Assembly (NCBI GenBank): GCA_050008495.1
Contig: JBEKMN010000014.1
Location: forward strand, 5,663 to 69,662
DNA length: 64,000 nucleotides
Reading direction: 5' to 3'
Origin: CAVROP01 sp050008495
Lineage (GTDB): Bacteria > Acidobacteriota > Terriglobia > UBA7540
In this document: one piece after another, positions 16,809-25,249 of the stretch
Position numbering within the stretch: the first letter of the stretch is position 1
Layout of the letters: each line of letters starts with the position of its first letter
Notes under the pieces: generated by a model
What the model was told of the DNA's origin: nothing
The model's database searches: none
Seen by the model: only the letters and a program-made list of their open reading frames with translations
Made by a program: the position numbers and the translations under genes

Positions 16809-19350
16809 TGGCGCGGCGAGCGGGAAGGTAGCAGGCCACCAAGCCCACGACTATTAACACCAGGCATGCGCCGAGGAATGTCACGGCGTCCCTGGCATGG
16901 ACTTGGAAGAGCATGCTTTCCAAGGCGCGTGTTGACGCCCAGGCGCTTGCCAGTCCGAGCCCAACGCCGGTCATGATGAGACCGACGCCCTGTCCCAGGA
17001 TCATTTCGAGAACGTCGACTCTTTCTGCGCCCAGCGCCATGCGTACCCCGATTTCGTGTGTGCGGTTTTGCACCGAGTAGTTCAGAAGGCCGTAAACTCC
17101 CACCGCAGCAAGCGTGAGGGCGAGGGCGGCAAACGCCAGCACCAGCAGCATGTAAAAACGCGGAACCGTGACGGATTCGGAGAGCAGGTCGTCGATCGGC
17201 GCCAGCGCGCCGATCGTAACGTTCTTATTCCAAGAATGAATCTCCTTTCGAACCAGGTCCGCCACGCTCGAAGGCGGAAGTGTTGTCCTGATGAGCACGT
17301 AAACGCCGTTGCCCCATTCGGTCTGCTGGCGCGAAAAGTAAACGTTGGGCATAGGATCGCCATCCACTCCGAACCCCTTTACGTTATCGACGATTCCGAC
17401 GACCGTGAGCCACGGGTCGCCCGCAAACCGGATGTGTCTGCCGATAGGGTCTTGGCTCTGGAAGCAGCGGCGCGCCAGCGCCTGGTTGATAACGGCCACA
17501 CGTGGCGCGGTCGCCGTATCGCTTGCTGCGATGAAGCGGCCTTGGCGCAAGGCGATGCCGGCGGCGCGGAAATAATCAGCGGTGACAGGTGTCTTACCTG
17601 CATCAAGTTCCACGCCAGGCGTTGCGGGCACGCCTTCGACCTCTATTGGAGCGTTTGTGCCAGGCGCATCAATCGGGAACGAGGCGGCGGCGCCAGCTGA
17701 CTGGACCCCAGGCAGCCCGCGGAGGCGCTCCAACAGGTCATCGATGTGTGGGTTGACGTTCCAAGGAAGTTCAACAGCCAAGAGGCCGGCTGGCCGGAAA
17801 CCCAAGGGAACGCTCACGCGGCGAACGAAGCTGCGCAACAATAGTCCCGCCCCGGTCAAAAGCATCACCGAAAGCGCAACTTGCACCACGGCCAGCACGC
17901 TGCGGCCCCGCGAATGGGAACTTTTGCCGCATTGACGCTCCGAGCCGTCTTTCAGTTCCTCGTTCAAATCCGGCTTCGAGGATCGCACGGCCGGCGCGAG
18001 GCCAAATAATATCCCCATGAAGACTGCAACCAACAGCGTGAACAACAGCATGCGAGGATTGACAGCGATTTCCTCAATTCGGGGAAGTTTGACAGGATCA
18101 AAGGCCACGAAAGCGCGCACTCCCACGTAGGCCCAAACGACCCCGAGTCCACCGCCCGCTATGGCCAGCAGAATACTCTCACCCAGAACGTATCGGATCA
18201 GCCGCGGGCGACTGGCGCCCATCGCCCGCCTCAGCGCAAATTCCCGCTTGTGAGTTGTGGCGCGCGCCAGCATCAGGCTGGCGACATTCGCACAAGCGAT
18301 AAGCAACAGGCACCCGACAGCCCCCATCAGCACCAGAAGGGAGCGCCTGACCTCGCCCACGGTCTGATCCAGAAGTGAGACCACATTAACACCGATACCC
18401 GGCTCACCGTTTTCCTTTGGGTACGCCTGGCGAAGGCGGGCCGCGATGGTGTCCATCTCGGTTTGTGCTTGGGCAATGCTGATATTGGGCTTGAGCTTCC
18501 CGATCACTCGCAGATAATGGTCACCCCTGGTCGTCCCGAGCGCGTCCTGCGGCAAGGGGAACCAAGCCTCATCGTTCGGCGGGAAACTGAATCCCGGCGG
18601 CATGATCCCGACCACTGTGTACGGTTTACGATCTAACTCAATGGTCTTGCCGATCAGGTTGGGGTCCGCGCCGAGTCTGCGCCAGAGCGAGTCGCTGAGG
18701 ATGACAACCCGGAAGCCGTCGTGGCGCTGCTCTTCTGAAGAAAAAGGGCGACCGCGGGCGGGCATCACACCCAGCGCGTCAAAGAAGTCGCTGCTCACGC
18801 GATCGCCGGGAACGTCGGTGGGCTCGCCGTTGACCGTTATCTGCCCTCCCCAGCCCCACCACGTCGCCAAGTGTTGCAGGGTCTTGCTTTGTTCCTTCCA
18901 ATCCCGGAAGTTCGCGGGAGCTACCACGACACGGTTCTCGCCCCTGATCGCCCACGTTTCCCAGACCAACACCAGCCGCCCGGGATCCTTGAAGGGCAGC
19001 GGACGAAGCAACACCGCATAGACGATACTGAAAATCGCGGTATTGGCTCCGATGCCCAGGGCAAGCGTTAGGACTGCAACCAGAGTAAAGCTCGGAGTCC
19101 TCACGAGCTTTCGCACAGCGAGACGGAGATCTTCCCAAAACGATTCGAGCCAAGCCAGGCTGTTCATGTGGAAGATCTCCTCTCGGATCAGCGTGGTGTT
19201 GCCCAGCTTTCGAAGCGCCGCATGCCGCGCCTCTCCGGGCGACATGCCGCGCGCCATATTTTCCTCGGTCTCGATTTCGAGATAGTCTTCGAGCTCACGC
19301 GCTCGTTCTTCATCCCAGTAGCGACGGCGGAAGAAGCGTGTCCAGCTCAT
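16771..19350 (-). CDS. ADOP-type ABC transporter permease, third copy
   Basis: An 859-residue paralogue and the first permease after padR. It has the prefix FFRRRYWDEERARELEDYL, a first TM with LTLALGIGANTAIFSIVYAVLL, a periplasmic core, an FtsX block with NVASLMLARATTHKREFALRRAMGA, a second core and a closing FtsX block with YSVQNRTHEIGVRMALGA. The tail is KVDPMVALRYE. The FtsX/MacB fold is known for mechanotransmission rather than classical transport, but that is family knowledge and not shown here. Its N-terminal prefix is the part that distinguishes ADOP proteins from ordinary MacB. The gene starts 123 bases after the padR stop. Confidence 0.9.
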   Translation of the reverse strand: MSWTRFFRRRYWDEERARELEDYLEIETEENMARGMSPGEARHAALRKLGNTTLIREEIFHMNSLAWLESFWEDLRLAVRKLVRTPSFTLVAVLTLALGIGANTAIFSIVYAVLLRPLPFKDPGRLVLVWETWAIRGENRVVVAPANFRDWKEQSKTLQHLATWWGWGGQITVNGEPTDVPGDRVSSDFFDALGVMPARGRPFSSEEQRHDGFRVVILSDSLWRRLGADPNLIGKTIELDRKPYTVVGIMPPGFSFPPNDEAWFPLPQDALGTTRGDHYLRVIGKLKPNISIAQAQTEMDTIAARLRQAYPKENGEPGIGVNVVSLLDQTVGEVRRSLLVLMGAVGCLLLIACANVASLMLARATTHKREFALRRAMGASRPRLIRYVLGESILLAIAGGGLGVVWAYVGVRAFVAFDPVKLPRIEEIAVNPRMLLFTLLVAVFMGILFGLAPAVRSSKPDLNEELKDGSERQCGKSSHSRGRSVLAVVQVALSVMLLTGAGLLLRSFVRRVSVPLGFRPAGLLAVELPWNVNPHIDDLLERLRGLPGVQSAGAAASFPIDAPGTNAPIEVEGVPATPGVELDAGKTPVTADYFRAAGIALRQGRFIAASDTATAPRVAVINQALARRCFQSQDPIGRHIRFAGDPWLTVVGIVDNVKGFGVDGDPMPNVYFSRQQTEWGNGVYVLIRTTLPPSSVADLVRKEIHSWNKNVTIGALAPIDDLLSESVTVPRFYMLLVLAFAALALTLAAVGVYGLLNYSVQNRTHEIGVRMALGAERVDVLEMILGQGVGLIMTGVGLGLASAWASTRALESMLFQVHARDAVTFLGACLVLIVVGLVACYLPARRATKVDPMVALRYE

Positions 19351-19473
19351 GATTAGCTCTCAGCTTTCAGTCATCAGTAATCAGTTCTCAGTTATCAGTA
19401 CCCAGTAAGGGCGCCAGGGACCTGCGGCGTGAGGACTGAGAACTGACAACTGACGACTGACAACTGACGTGGT

Positions 19474-19833
19474 TCATGGCGTCCCTTCCGAAGGTCGCAA
19501 AACGCGATTGACGGCGCGCACCAGTTCGTCCCAGCGGCTGGTTTGCTGGGCCAATTGCCGGCGGCCCGCGGGCGTCAGCCGGTAGTAGCGGGCCTTGCGG
19601 TTGTTTTCCGAAGTGCCCCAGAAGGAGGCAATCCAGCCACGGTCCTCCAGCCGATGCAAAGCCGGATAGAGGGAGCCATGCTCGACTTGCAGGACATCTT
19701 CGGAACGGTGTTCGATGGCGTAGGCGATGGTGTGGCCATGCGCGGGGCCGAGCACCAGCGTCTGTAGAATCAGCAGGTCGAGCGTGCCCTGAAGCAGCTC
19801 GCCTTCGAGCGGTGGTGAACCTTTCTTAGGCAT
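19474..19833 (-). CDS. PadR family transcriptional regulator
   Basis: A 119-residue winged-helix repressor from the ATG at 19833. It shows the PadR core: LLQGTLDLLILQTLVLGPAHG, then HGSLYPALHRLEDRGWI, then ENNRKARYYRLTPAGRRQL. The longer frame to 19983 adds 50 residues with no homology. It lies directly before the three ADOP permease genes on the same strand, an arrangement typical of Acidobacteria, and presumably represses its own operon. The ligand or stress it answers to is unknown. A similar pair sits at 30656-31075. Confidence 0.9.
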   Translation of the reverse strand: MPKKGSPPLEGELLQGTLDLLILQTLVLGPAHGHTIAYAIEHRSEDVLQVEHGSLYPALHRLEDRGWIASFWGTSENNRKARYYRLTPAGRRQLAQQTSRWDELVRAVNRVLRPSEGTP

Positions 19834-20021
19834 GGGACGGTTATACTCCCATAGATCATCTACCACAAGAGAAAAATGCATAATACCTCGATTTTGTCGA
19901 TGCGACAAGATGACCGCATTGAAGGATCGAGGGGGTCTAGAGAAGATTAGCGATGGGTTGGTGACGGCCTCGGTGTGTTGCACGCGGGGTCGCGGTTCAT
20001 GCGCCAGTCCGGCGATTGTAG

Positions 20022-20095
20022 GGGGACGGCGTGCCGTCCCCTCGCGGTTAAGCCACTAACCAACCGAGGGTGGGGCAAGCCCCCCTACATAATGC
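20022..20095. repeat. Paired GC palindromes between genes
   Basis: GGGGACGGC, a two-base loop and GCCGTCCCC (20022-20041) are followed by a second palindrome around GGGGCAAGCCCCCC near 20081-20092. A similar pair lies at 55769-55830. They sit just after the stop of the minus-strand amidohydrolase. Confidence 0.7.
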
Positions 20096-21200
20096 CGGGC
20101 AGCCAGTGAACCGCGTTGTCATGGAAAATCTTGCGCAGAACTGGGCCGGGCAGGGCGAGACCTTGATAACGGTGGCCCTTGTATTCGACGGACTGGTCCG
20201 TGGCGAAGAATTTCCAATCGCGCGCGTAGGTGTCCGTAAACTCCGTGAGCGCCGCCTCGGTCTTGTCCTTCGGCATTACCACAATATCGGTCGCATAGAG
20301 GATGCGGTCCTGGTATTTGATCAGAAAGGCTCGCACCTTATCGCGGGGCTGGAGCATGAAGTAGGGGACGCGCGCGGCGGTGTCAACGGCAAAATTGGGG
20401 AAGCGGTCAAAGCGTTGGGCCATCTGGTTCACATCCGATTCCATGCTTCCTAAGTGCGCGCCAATCACTCGCAGATTAGGGTTCTCCGCCACGAGGTGAT
20501 CGCGGGCAGCGAGAATGGCCGCCTTTGAGGGCCACTCGGGATGAGCGTAAGCGTATTCCTCAGGATGCTGCTGGTAGTACTCATAGTCGGGACTGGCGGG
20601 GTTGGGCGCCTGCCAGCACGAATCGGGCTCCGCCAGGTGCGCCACGACGGTACGATGATGGGCGGCAATGTCCTTATAGATGGGCTCGAAGGCGGGATCA
20701 TCGGGCATCACATATTTGCCCGCCTTGGATTTCATCTCCATGCCCATGACTTTGTAGATCTTCACGGCGATGGCCCCAGCGGCAAAATCCGCATCGAGCT
20801 GCTGGATGGCGCGCCGGCTGAATCCCGGCTCCTCGAAGCCATAGGGGCTGAAGGTCGTACAGAAAACCGCCCGGCCGCGTGTAGTACGGGCGACCTTGAG
20901 CACGTCGCTGCGCTGCGGCTCAATTCCGTTGCCGTAGGGATCGCGATCGTCGATGACGCAGATGTTGAGAATATGCAGCTTCAATCGTTCCAAAAGGGCG
21001 CCTAAAGCCGGATCGTCTTTGTAAACGTGGGTGTGAGCGTCGATCGGAGCCAGAGCACTGAAGCCGGCGAGTTCGTCTTGCGGCGGCGGGCCGGTTCTGG
21101 CTCCGCAGAGTGGAGTCGAATCCAGAGCCCAGAGCAGCGCGGCCATACCGGCCAACACTGCCATCGCCGCAAATATCAAGTTCCATTTCGCGAATCTCAC
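20085..21200 (-). CDS. Amidohydrolase-superfamily protein with N-terminal anchor
   Basis: A 371-residue protein of the amidohydrolase_2 TIM-barrel type. The start is GTG at 21200, with AGGAGG six bases upstream. Residues about 8-26 (LIFAAMAVLAGMAALLWAL) are a signal anchor, so the barrel is probably outside the cytoplasmic membrane. Metal-binding features are visible: PIDAHTH after the first strand, VKIYK, VAHLAEP with a His, IGAHLGS and the final LYATDIV Asp. The substrate is unknown. It is transcribed away from the SIS/PfkB cluster that starts 288 bases further on, and the two may share a regulatory region. Confidence 0.82.
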   Translation of the reverse strand: MRFAKWNLIFAAMAVLAGMAALLWALDSTPLCGARTGPPPQDELAGFSALAPIDAHTHVYKDDPALGALLERLKLHILNICVIDDRDPYGNGIEPQRSDVLKVARTTRGRAVFCTTFSPYGFEEPGFSRRAIQQLDADFAAGAIAVKIYKVMGMEMKSKAGKYVMPDDPAFEPIYKDIAAHHRTVVAHLAEPDSCWQAPNPASPDYEYYQQHPEEYAYAHPEWPSKAAILAARDHLVAENPNLRVIGAHLGSMESDVNQMAQRFDRFPNFAVDTAARVPYFMLQPRDKVRAFLIKYQDRILYATDIVVMPKDKTEAALTEFTDTYARDWKFFATDQSVEYKGHRYQGLALPGPVLRKIFHDNAVHWLPGIM

Positions 21201-21422
21201 TTTGTGCCTCCTGCCATTAGATCAGTAGAACCCAGGTTGACGACAGTTTCACTTTGTCAGTATCCGAATGTTTCGCAGGGTTACACTTATACACGGGACA
21301 GCACCCTGTCAAGTCGAAAAAAACAGCGTAAATGTCTATGATTGCGTGTACTGAGGGCGGCGGGGATTGATGGCCTCATTGGGTCACGGCCTCGAAGGCG
21401 GGGATCCACCGTGTTATTCTGT

Positions 21423-21449
21423 TTGACAAACGAAGCGAAACGTTATAAA
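21423..21449 (+). promoter_or_regulatory. Probable promoter of the SIS/PfkB cluster
   Basis: TTGACA at 21423-21428 and TATAAA at 21444-21449 are 15 bases apart; reading the second hexamer one base later gives 16. Transcription would begin near 21457. This argues against the ATG at 21449 and for the one at 21488 as the start of the SIS gene. Confidence 0.5.
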
Positions 21450-21487
21450 TGGAAAGAGGCCGAGAAAACAACTGGGAGAAGCGCTTT

Positions 21488-22570
21488 ATGATTTCACGAG
21501 GTGTGGCTGTCGAAGCAAAAACGCAGAACGAGATTCTTTCCCAACCGGGTTGCTGGGAAGAATGCTTTAAAGCACTGGACGAAGGCGCGCAGCTCGAACA
21601 AGCCGCAAAGTGGGACGCCAAAGACGCTGAATACGTCTTCATCGGTTGCGGCTCGAGCTACTACATTTCTCAGGCGGCCTCGGCAAGCTGGGGATTGATC
21701 ACCGGAAGGCGGGCCTGGGCTGTTCCGGCGTCCGAGGTGCTTCTTTACCCGGACCTGGTCCTGAACGGGGCGGCGAAGTGCCAGCCCGTTCTGGTGTCAC
21801 GATCCGGCCACTCCTCAGAGGTGGTTCGGGCGGCGGAGTACCTGGAGCGCACCCGAAACATTCGCACGCTGGCCATCAGTTGCTCCACGGGTCACCCACT
21901 CGAGGAGATCTCCGCCTTCACAATCCACCTTCTGCCGGCCGACGAAAAAAGCGTGGTGATGACCCGATCGTTCACCTCCATGCTGCTGGGTTTGCAGTCC
22001 CTGGCCGCGCATGTGGCGCGCCGGAAGGAAGTCACCGACGGGCTCCGGCGGCTACCCGCAGGAGTCCAGCCGATCCTGGATTCGGTCAATCCCAGGATTC
22101 AGGAATTCGTTCAAGCCCGATCTTTTGCCGATTACGTCTTCCTTGGCCAGGGGCCGTTCTTCGGCATTGCTTCGGAAGGCCAGCTCAAGATCAAAGAGAT
22201 GTCCTGTTCTTATGCGCAGGTCTTTCATACACTGGAATTCCGCCACGGCCCCAAGGCCATTGTCGGACCCGAAACCCTCATCACGTTTCTTCTTTCGGAA
22301 ACGGGGTATGGGGCGGAGCGTGAAGTGTTGGAGGAGATGAAAGAGTTGGGTGGAACGACGCTGGTGATTACCAACCAGGCCGACGCGGTGGTGCGAAGAA
22401 ACGCGGATTTCCTCGTCGAGCTCAAGCTCGAGGTACCCGAATGCGCAAGACTTGCCGCCTACCTCGTGACCTGCCAGTTGTTGGGGCTCCACACAGGATT
22501 GAAGAAAGGTTACGATATCGACCGGCCGCGAAATCTGTCGAGGGCCGTGATCCTCAGCGGGAGAACGTAA
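21488..22570 (+). CDS. Tandem-SIS sugar isomerase or deglycase
   Basis: A 360-residue protein made of two sugar-isomerase (SIS) domains and lacking the glutaminase domain of GlmS. The first SIS holds FIGCGSSYYISQAAS and VLVSRSGHSSEVVRAAEYL. The second holds FLGQGPFFGIASEGQLKIKEMS and the FRHGPKAIV loop with the catalytic-type Glu and His. The C-terminus DIDRPRNLSRAV matches the GlmS/AgaS/FrlB tail. Family members isomerise amino-sugar phosphates or split 6-phosphofructosyl-amines. I chose ATG 21488 because GGGAG lies nine bases upstream and the promoter would leave no leader for ATG 21449. It opens a plus-strand cluster followed by a PfkB kinase, the same pairing seen in fructosamine catabolism. 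Confidence 0.85.
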   Translation: MISRGVAVEAKTQNEILSQPGCWEECFKALDEGAQLEQAAKWDAKDAEYVFIGCGSSYYISQAASASWGLITGRRAWAVPASEVLLYPDLVLNGAAKCQPVLVSRSGHSSEVVRAAEYLERTRNIRTLAISCSTGHPLEEISAFTIHLLPADEKSVVMTRSFTSMLLGLQSLAAHVARRKEVTDGLRRLPAGVQPILDSVNPRIQEFVQARSFADYVFLGQGPFFGIASEGQLKIKEMSCSYAQVFHTLEFRHGPKAIVGPETLITFLLSETGYGAEREVLEEMKELGGTTLVITNQADAVVRRNADFLVELKLEVPECARLAAYLVTCQLLGLHTGLKKGYDIDRPRNLSRAVILSGRT

Positions 22571-22733
22571 AGAAACCGGGAAGTCTGCCATCCTGCGCGG
22601 GAGATCGTGAAGAAGCCGGAAAGCCTGTCATCCTGAGCGGGAGATCGTGAAGAAGCCGGAAAGCCTGTCATCCTGAGCGGGAGATCGTGAAGAAGCCGGA
22701 AAGCCTGTCATCCTGAGCGCAGCGAAGGGTCTC
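22550..22733. repeat. 40-bp tandem array that begins inside the SIS gene
   Basis: Four 40-base units start at 22550, 22590, 22630 and 22670, and a partial fifth starts at 22710. The first unit contains the last codons and stop of the SIS gene; units three and four are identical. The fifth changes after ATCCTGAGCG into the dispersed AGCGAAGG repeat. A reverse half of that repeat follows at 22774-22800. The gap 22571-22909 contains no gene; besides the array it holds these repeat halves and the SD of the kinase gene. Confidence 0.9.
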
Positions 22734-22909
22734 GGCAGTTGATTTTAACCTGGACGACCTGCAAACGACTGCAGCGGTCCTTCGCTTCGCTCAGGATGAC
22801 AGGCAACAGGCTCAGGATGACAGGTAAGGGCGCAGGATGAGAGGGAAGGCGTACAGGATGCGAGCCTATCGGCTTTTTCACACCTCCAGAGTGGAAGGGA
22901 TGATCTCAA

Positions 22910-23866
22910 GTGCCTCGTTTTGATGTCACAGTCGTGGGCGAGTTGAACCTGGATCTGATCCTCTACGGACTTCCGGAGCAGCTTGAGCCGGAACGTGAAT
23001 TGTTGGCCAACCGTTTGGCGCTGACCCTGGGAAGCTCTTCGGCTATATTTGCCCACAACTTGTCGGTGATGGGGAGCAAGGTCGGATTCATCTCCCGCAT
23101 TGGAGAGGATCCGCTCGGGCAGATTGCGCTTGATCGACTGGCGGCCGGCGGAGTCGATGTGTCAAAAGTGCGGCGAGCGAGTGGCCCGACAACTACGGGT
23201 CTTACCGTCATCCTGCCGCGGACGGACTGCCGCAACATTCTGACTTATCCCGGAACGATGGACGAGATGTGTTTGGAGGATCTGGACCTTGAGTACCTCT
23301 CGGATTCGAGACACTTTCACCTTTCGTCTTTCTTTTTACATCGCGCCCTCCGTTCGCGCATCCCGGAATTGTTCGCGACGATGAAACAGAAAGGCCTTAC
23401 CACATCGCTGGATACGAATGATGATCCTGCGGACCGTTGGGGGGACGACTTGTTTGAAGTCCTGAAGCATGTGGATGTCTTTTTCGCCAACGAGCGCGAG
23501 GCGCAGAAGATTGCGCGCGCCGACAGCGTGGAAGCGGCCATTGCCGCACTTGCCCCACTCGTTCCCATTCTGGTGGTGAAGCTGGGAGGACAGGGAGCGC
23601 TGGCTCGCGGTCCGTCGGGAGAGGTACGATGCCCGGCGCTGGCAGTCGAGGTGGTTGACCCGGTGGGAGCAGGAGATAGCTTTGACGCGGGGTTCATTCA
23701 CCAGTACGTGCGAGGAGCGGCGCTGCCGGACTGCGTCGCGCACGGCAACACCGCCGGAGCGTTTTCTACAACTCGCCCCGGCGGTACGGAAGCCTTCCGC
23801 GACCGGAAGCGCTGTGAGGATTTCTTTCGTGGCGTCCGAGACGCGGACCCGCAGATGCTGACCTGA
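22910..23866 (+). CDS. PfkB family carbohydrate kinase
   Basis: A 318-residue ribokinase-type sugar kinase that starts at GTG 22910, with GGAAGGGA nine bases upstream. The N-terminal VVGELNLDLIL and the glycine-rich segment GSSSAIFAHNLSVMGSKVGFISRIGEDPLG are family features. The C-terminal signature DPVGAGDSFDAGF carries the anion hole and catalytic Asp. The substrate-facing residues are not diagnostic, so the sugar is unknown. Next to a tandem-SIS protein, the arrangement recalls FrlD and FrlB, where the kinase phosphorylates a fructosyl-amine before the deglycase cleaves it. The amidohydrolase follows after 85 bases. Confidence 0.88.
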   Translation: MPRFDVTVVGELNLDLILYGLPEQLEPERELLANRLALTLGSSSAIFAHNLSVMGSKVGFISRIGEDPLGQIALDRLAAGGVDVSKVRRASGPTTTGLTVILPRTDCRNILTYPGTMDEMCLEDLDLEYLSDSRHFHLSSFFLHRALRSRIPELFATMKQKGLTTSLDTNDDPADRWGDDLFEVLKHVDVFFANEREAQKIARADSVEAAIAALAPLVPILVVKLGGQGALARGPSGEVRCPALAVEVVDPVGAGDSFDAGFIHQYVRGAALPDCVAHGNTAGAFSTTRPGGTEAFRDRKRCEDFFRGVRDADPQMLT

Positions 23867-23951
23867 AGGTCAGCGCTAAGAAGCGGTTCCACAGTCGAGG
23901 AATGGCTGGCCAGGGCGAACTCAAGGCCCACCCTTACAAGCCGGAAGGTAA

Positions 23952-24806
23952 ATGACAGTGACCATTGATTTCCATACGCACCCAGTTCTGATACGTGAGT
24001 TCACTGAAAAATACCCGAATTACATACGTGTGGCGCGAGAAGTCTTCAATATCGGGAACAACTTTCAGCCGCTGGAGACTTTCTTCCTGCAAATGGATGT
24101 GGCGGGGATTGAGAAGGCGGTTCTCCTACCCATCGCCTGCGAGCGGGCGCGCAAAGATCCGGTCAGCAGCAACGAACAGGTGGCCGAACTTTGCGGCATG
24201 TCGGACCGCTTCATCGGGTTCGCAAGCGTCGATCCGATGTTGCCGAACGCGCCGAAGGCACTCGAATCCGCCATCACCGGGCTTGGCCTCAAAGGCCTGA
24301 AGCTCGACGCGGCGCTTCAGGATTTCGACTTGAATGACCCCGCGGTTTTCGATGTCTACGAAGCAGCCGCCTCGCTGCGAATCCCGGTGCTGATTCATAC
24401 GGGAATGAGCTGGGCGCCGGGGACTCCGCTCGAGCAAGGGCAACCGCTCCTGCTGGAGAAAGCTATTCGAAGATTCTCGAACCTGCGTTTTGTGCTGGCT
24501 CACTGGGGATGGCCCTGGGTTTGGGATGCTACCGCTTTGGCCCTGAAGTATCCCAACGTATTCCTTGATACCTCCTGCCTTTACTACGACGGTCCGACGG
24601 AGTTCTTCCAGTTTGTTTTCAGCCGGCAAATTCCGACTACGCTGATTGAACGGAGTCTCAGAAACCAGGTCGCATTCGGCTCCAATTACCCTCGCGTCGA
24701 GATCAAAAACATAGTTCGGGCGCTCAAGTCGTTGTCGCTGACGGATGGGTGTCTGGAGAAGATTTTCTCAACGAACGCGGAAGGCTTGCTGGGGATGCGC
24801 CAATGA
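23952..24806 (+). CDS. Amidohydrolase_2 family protein (ACMSD-like)
   Basis: A 284-residue cytoplasmic TIM-barrel hydrolase or decarboxylase. It starts at ATG 23952 with GGAAGG just upstream. The metal site is visible as DFHTHP at the N-terminus, the second-half segments VLIHTGMSW and FVLAHWGWP with His residues, and the terminal FGSNYPR, where the usual Asp is replaced by Asn. The ACMSD-like group includes decarboxylases and lactonases, so the reaction is open. The stop overlaps the start of yjbQ (ATGA), so translation is coupled. The Asn change at the last metal position deserves attention. Confidence 0.83.
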   Translation: MTVTIDFHTHPVLIREFTEKYPNYIRVAREVFNIGNNFQPLETFFLQMDVAGIEKAVLLPIACERARKDPVSSNEQVAELCGMSDRFIGFASVDPMLPNAPKALESAITGLGLKGLKLDAALQDFDLNDPAVFDVYEAAASLRIPVLIHTGMSWAPGTPLEQGQPLLLEKAIRRFSNLRFVLAHWGWPWVWDATALALKYPNVFLDTSCLYYDGPTEFFQFVFSRQIPTTLIERSLRNQVAFGSNYPRVEIKNIVRALKSLSLTDGCLEKIFSTNAEGLLGMRQ

Positions 24807-25234
24807 TCATCAAGCTAGAAAGGGTGAAGGTTCAAAGCCGCAAGTCCGAAGAGGCGATCAACATCACACCGAGAGTGGATGAAATCGTGGAGAAGAGCGG
24901 GGTGAAGAACGGAGTGGTCAACGTCATGACCTGCCACACTTCCTCGGGTTTGCTGGTGACGGAGGGTATCCCTTGCCTTGAGGAAGACATTCTCACGCAT
25001 TTCTCACGGCTGTTTCCTGAAGAGGAAGATTATCATCACCGGCGCTATCTTGACTTCGACGGCCGCATGGGCTTCAACGCGGACTCCCACCTGAAAAGCA
25101 TCCTGGGCGGAATTCAGTGCATGTTCCCGATTGAAAACGGCAAAATCGTGCGGGGCTCACGCCAGACCATCTACTTTATGGAGTATGATGGGCCGCTGGA
25201 GAGAGTGTACGTCGTACAGGTCCTGGGGGAATAG
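24803..25234 (+). CDS. yjbQ: YjbQ/UPF0047 family protein
   Basis: A 143-residue member of the secondary thiamine-phosphate synthase/YjbQ family (UPF0047), whose true cellular role is unsettled. Motifs include VMTCHTSSGLLVTEG, the NADSHLKSILGG strand, and the C-terminal GSRQTIYFMEYDGPLERVYVVQV. The ATG at 24803 overlaps the preceding stop, giving a coupled start; an upstream in-frame ATG at 24749 lies inside the amidohydrolase. The usual GTWQ near the end reads GSRQ here. It sits fourth in this analysis order but third after the kinase in the SIS cluster, with the PLP enzyme 15 bases downstream. Confidence 0.88.
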   Translation: MIIKLERVKVQSRKSEEAINITPRVDEIVEKSGVKNGVVNVMTCHTSSGLLVTEGIPCLEEDILTHFSRLFPEEEDYHHRRYLDFDGRMGFNADSHLKSILGGIQCMFPIENGKIVRGSRQTIYFMEYDGPLERVYVVQVLGE

Positions 25235-25249
25235 GCGCGCAGAAGGCAC

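Noticed and set aside
22550..22733. CRISPR-like array
   Set aside because: The 40-base units are adjacent copies with no unique spacers, and no cas gene is nearby.
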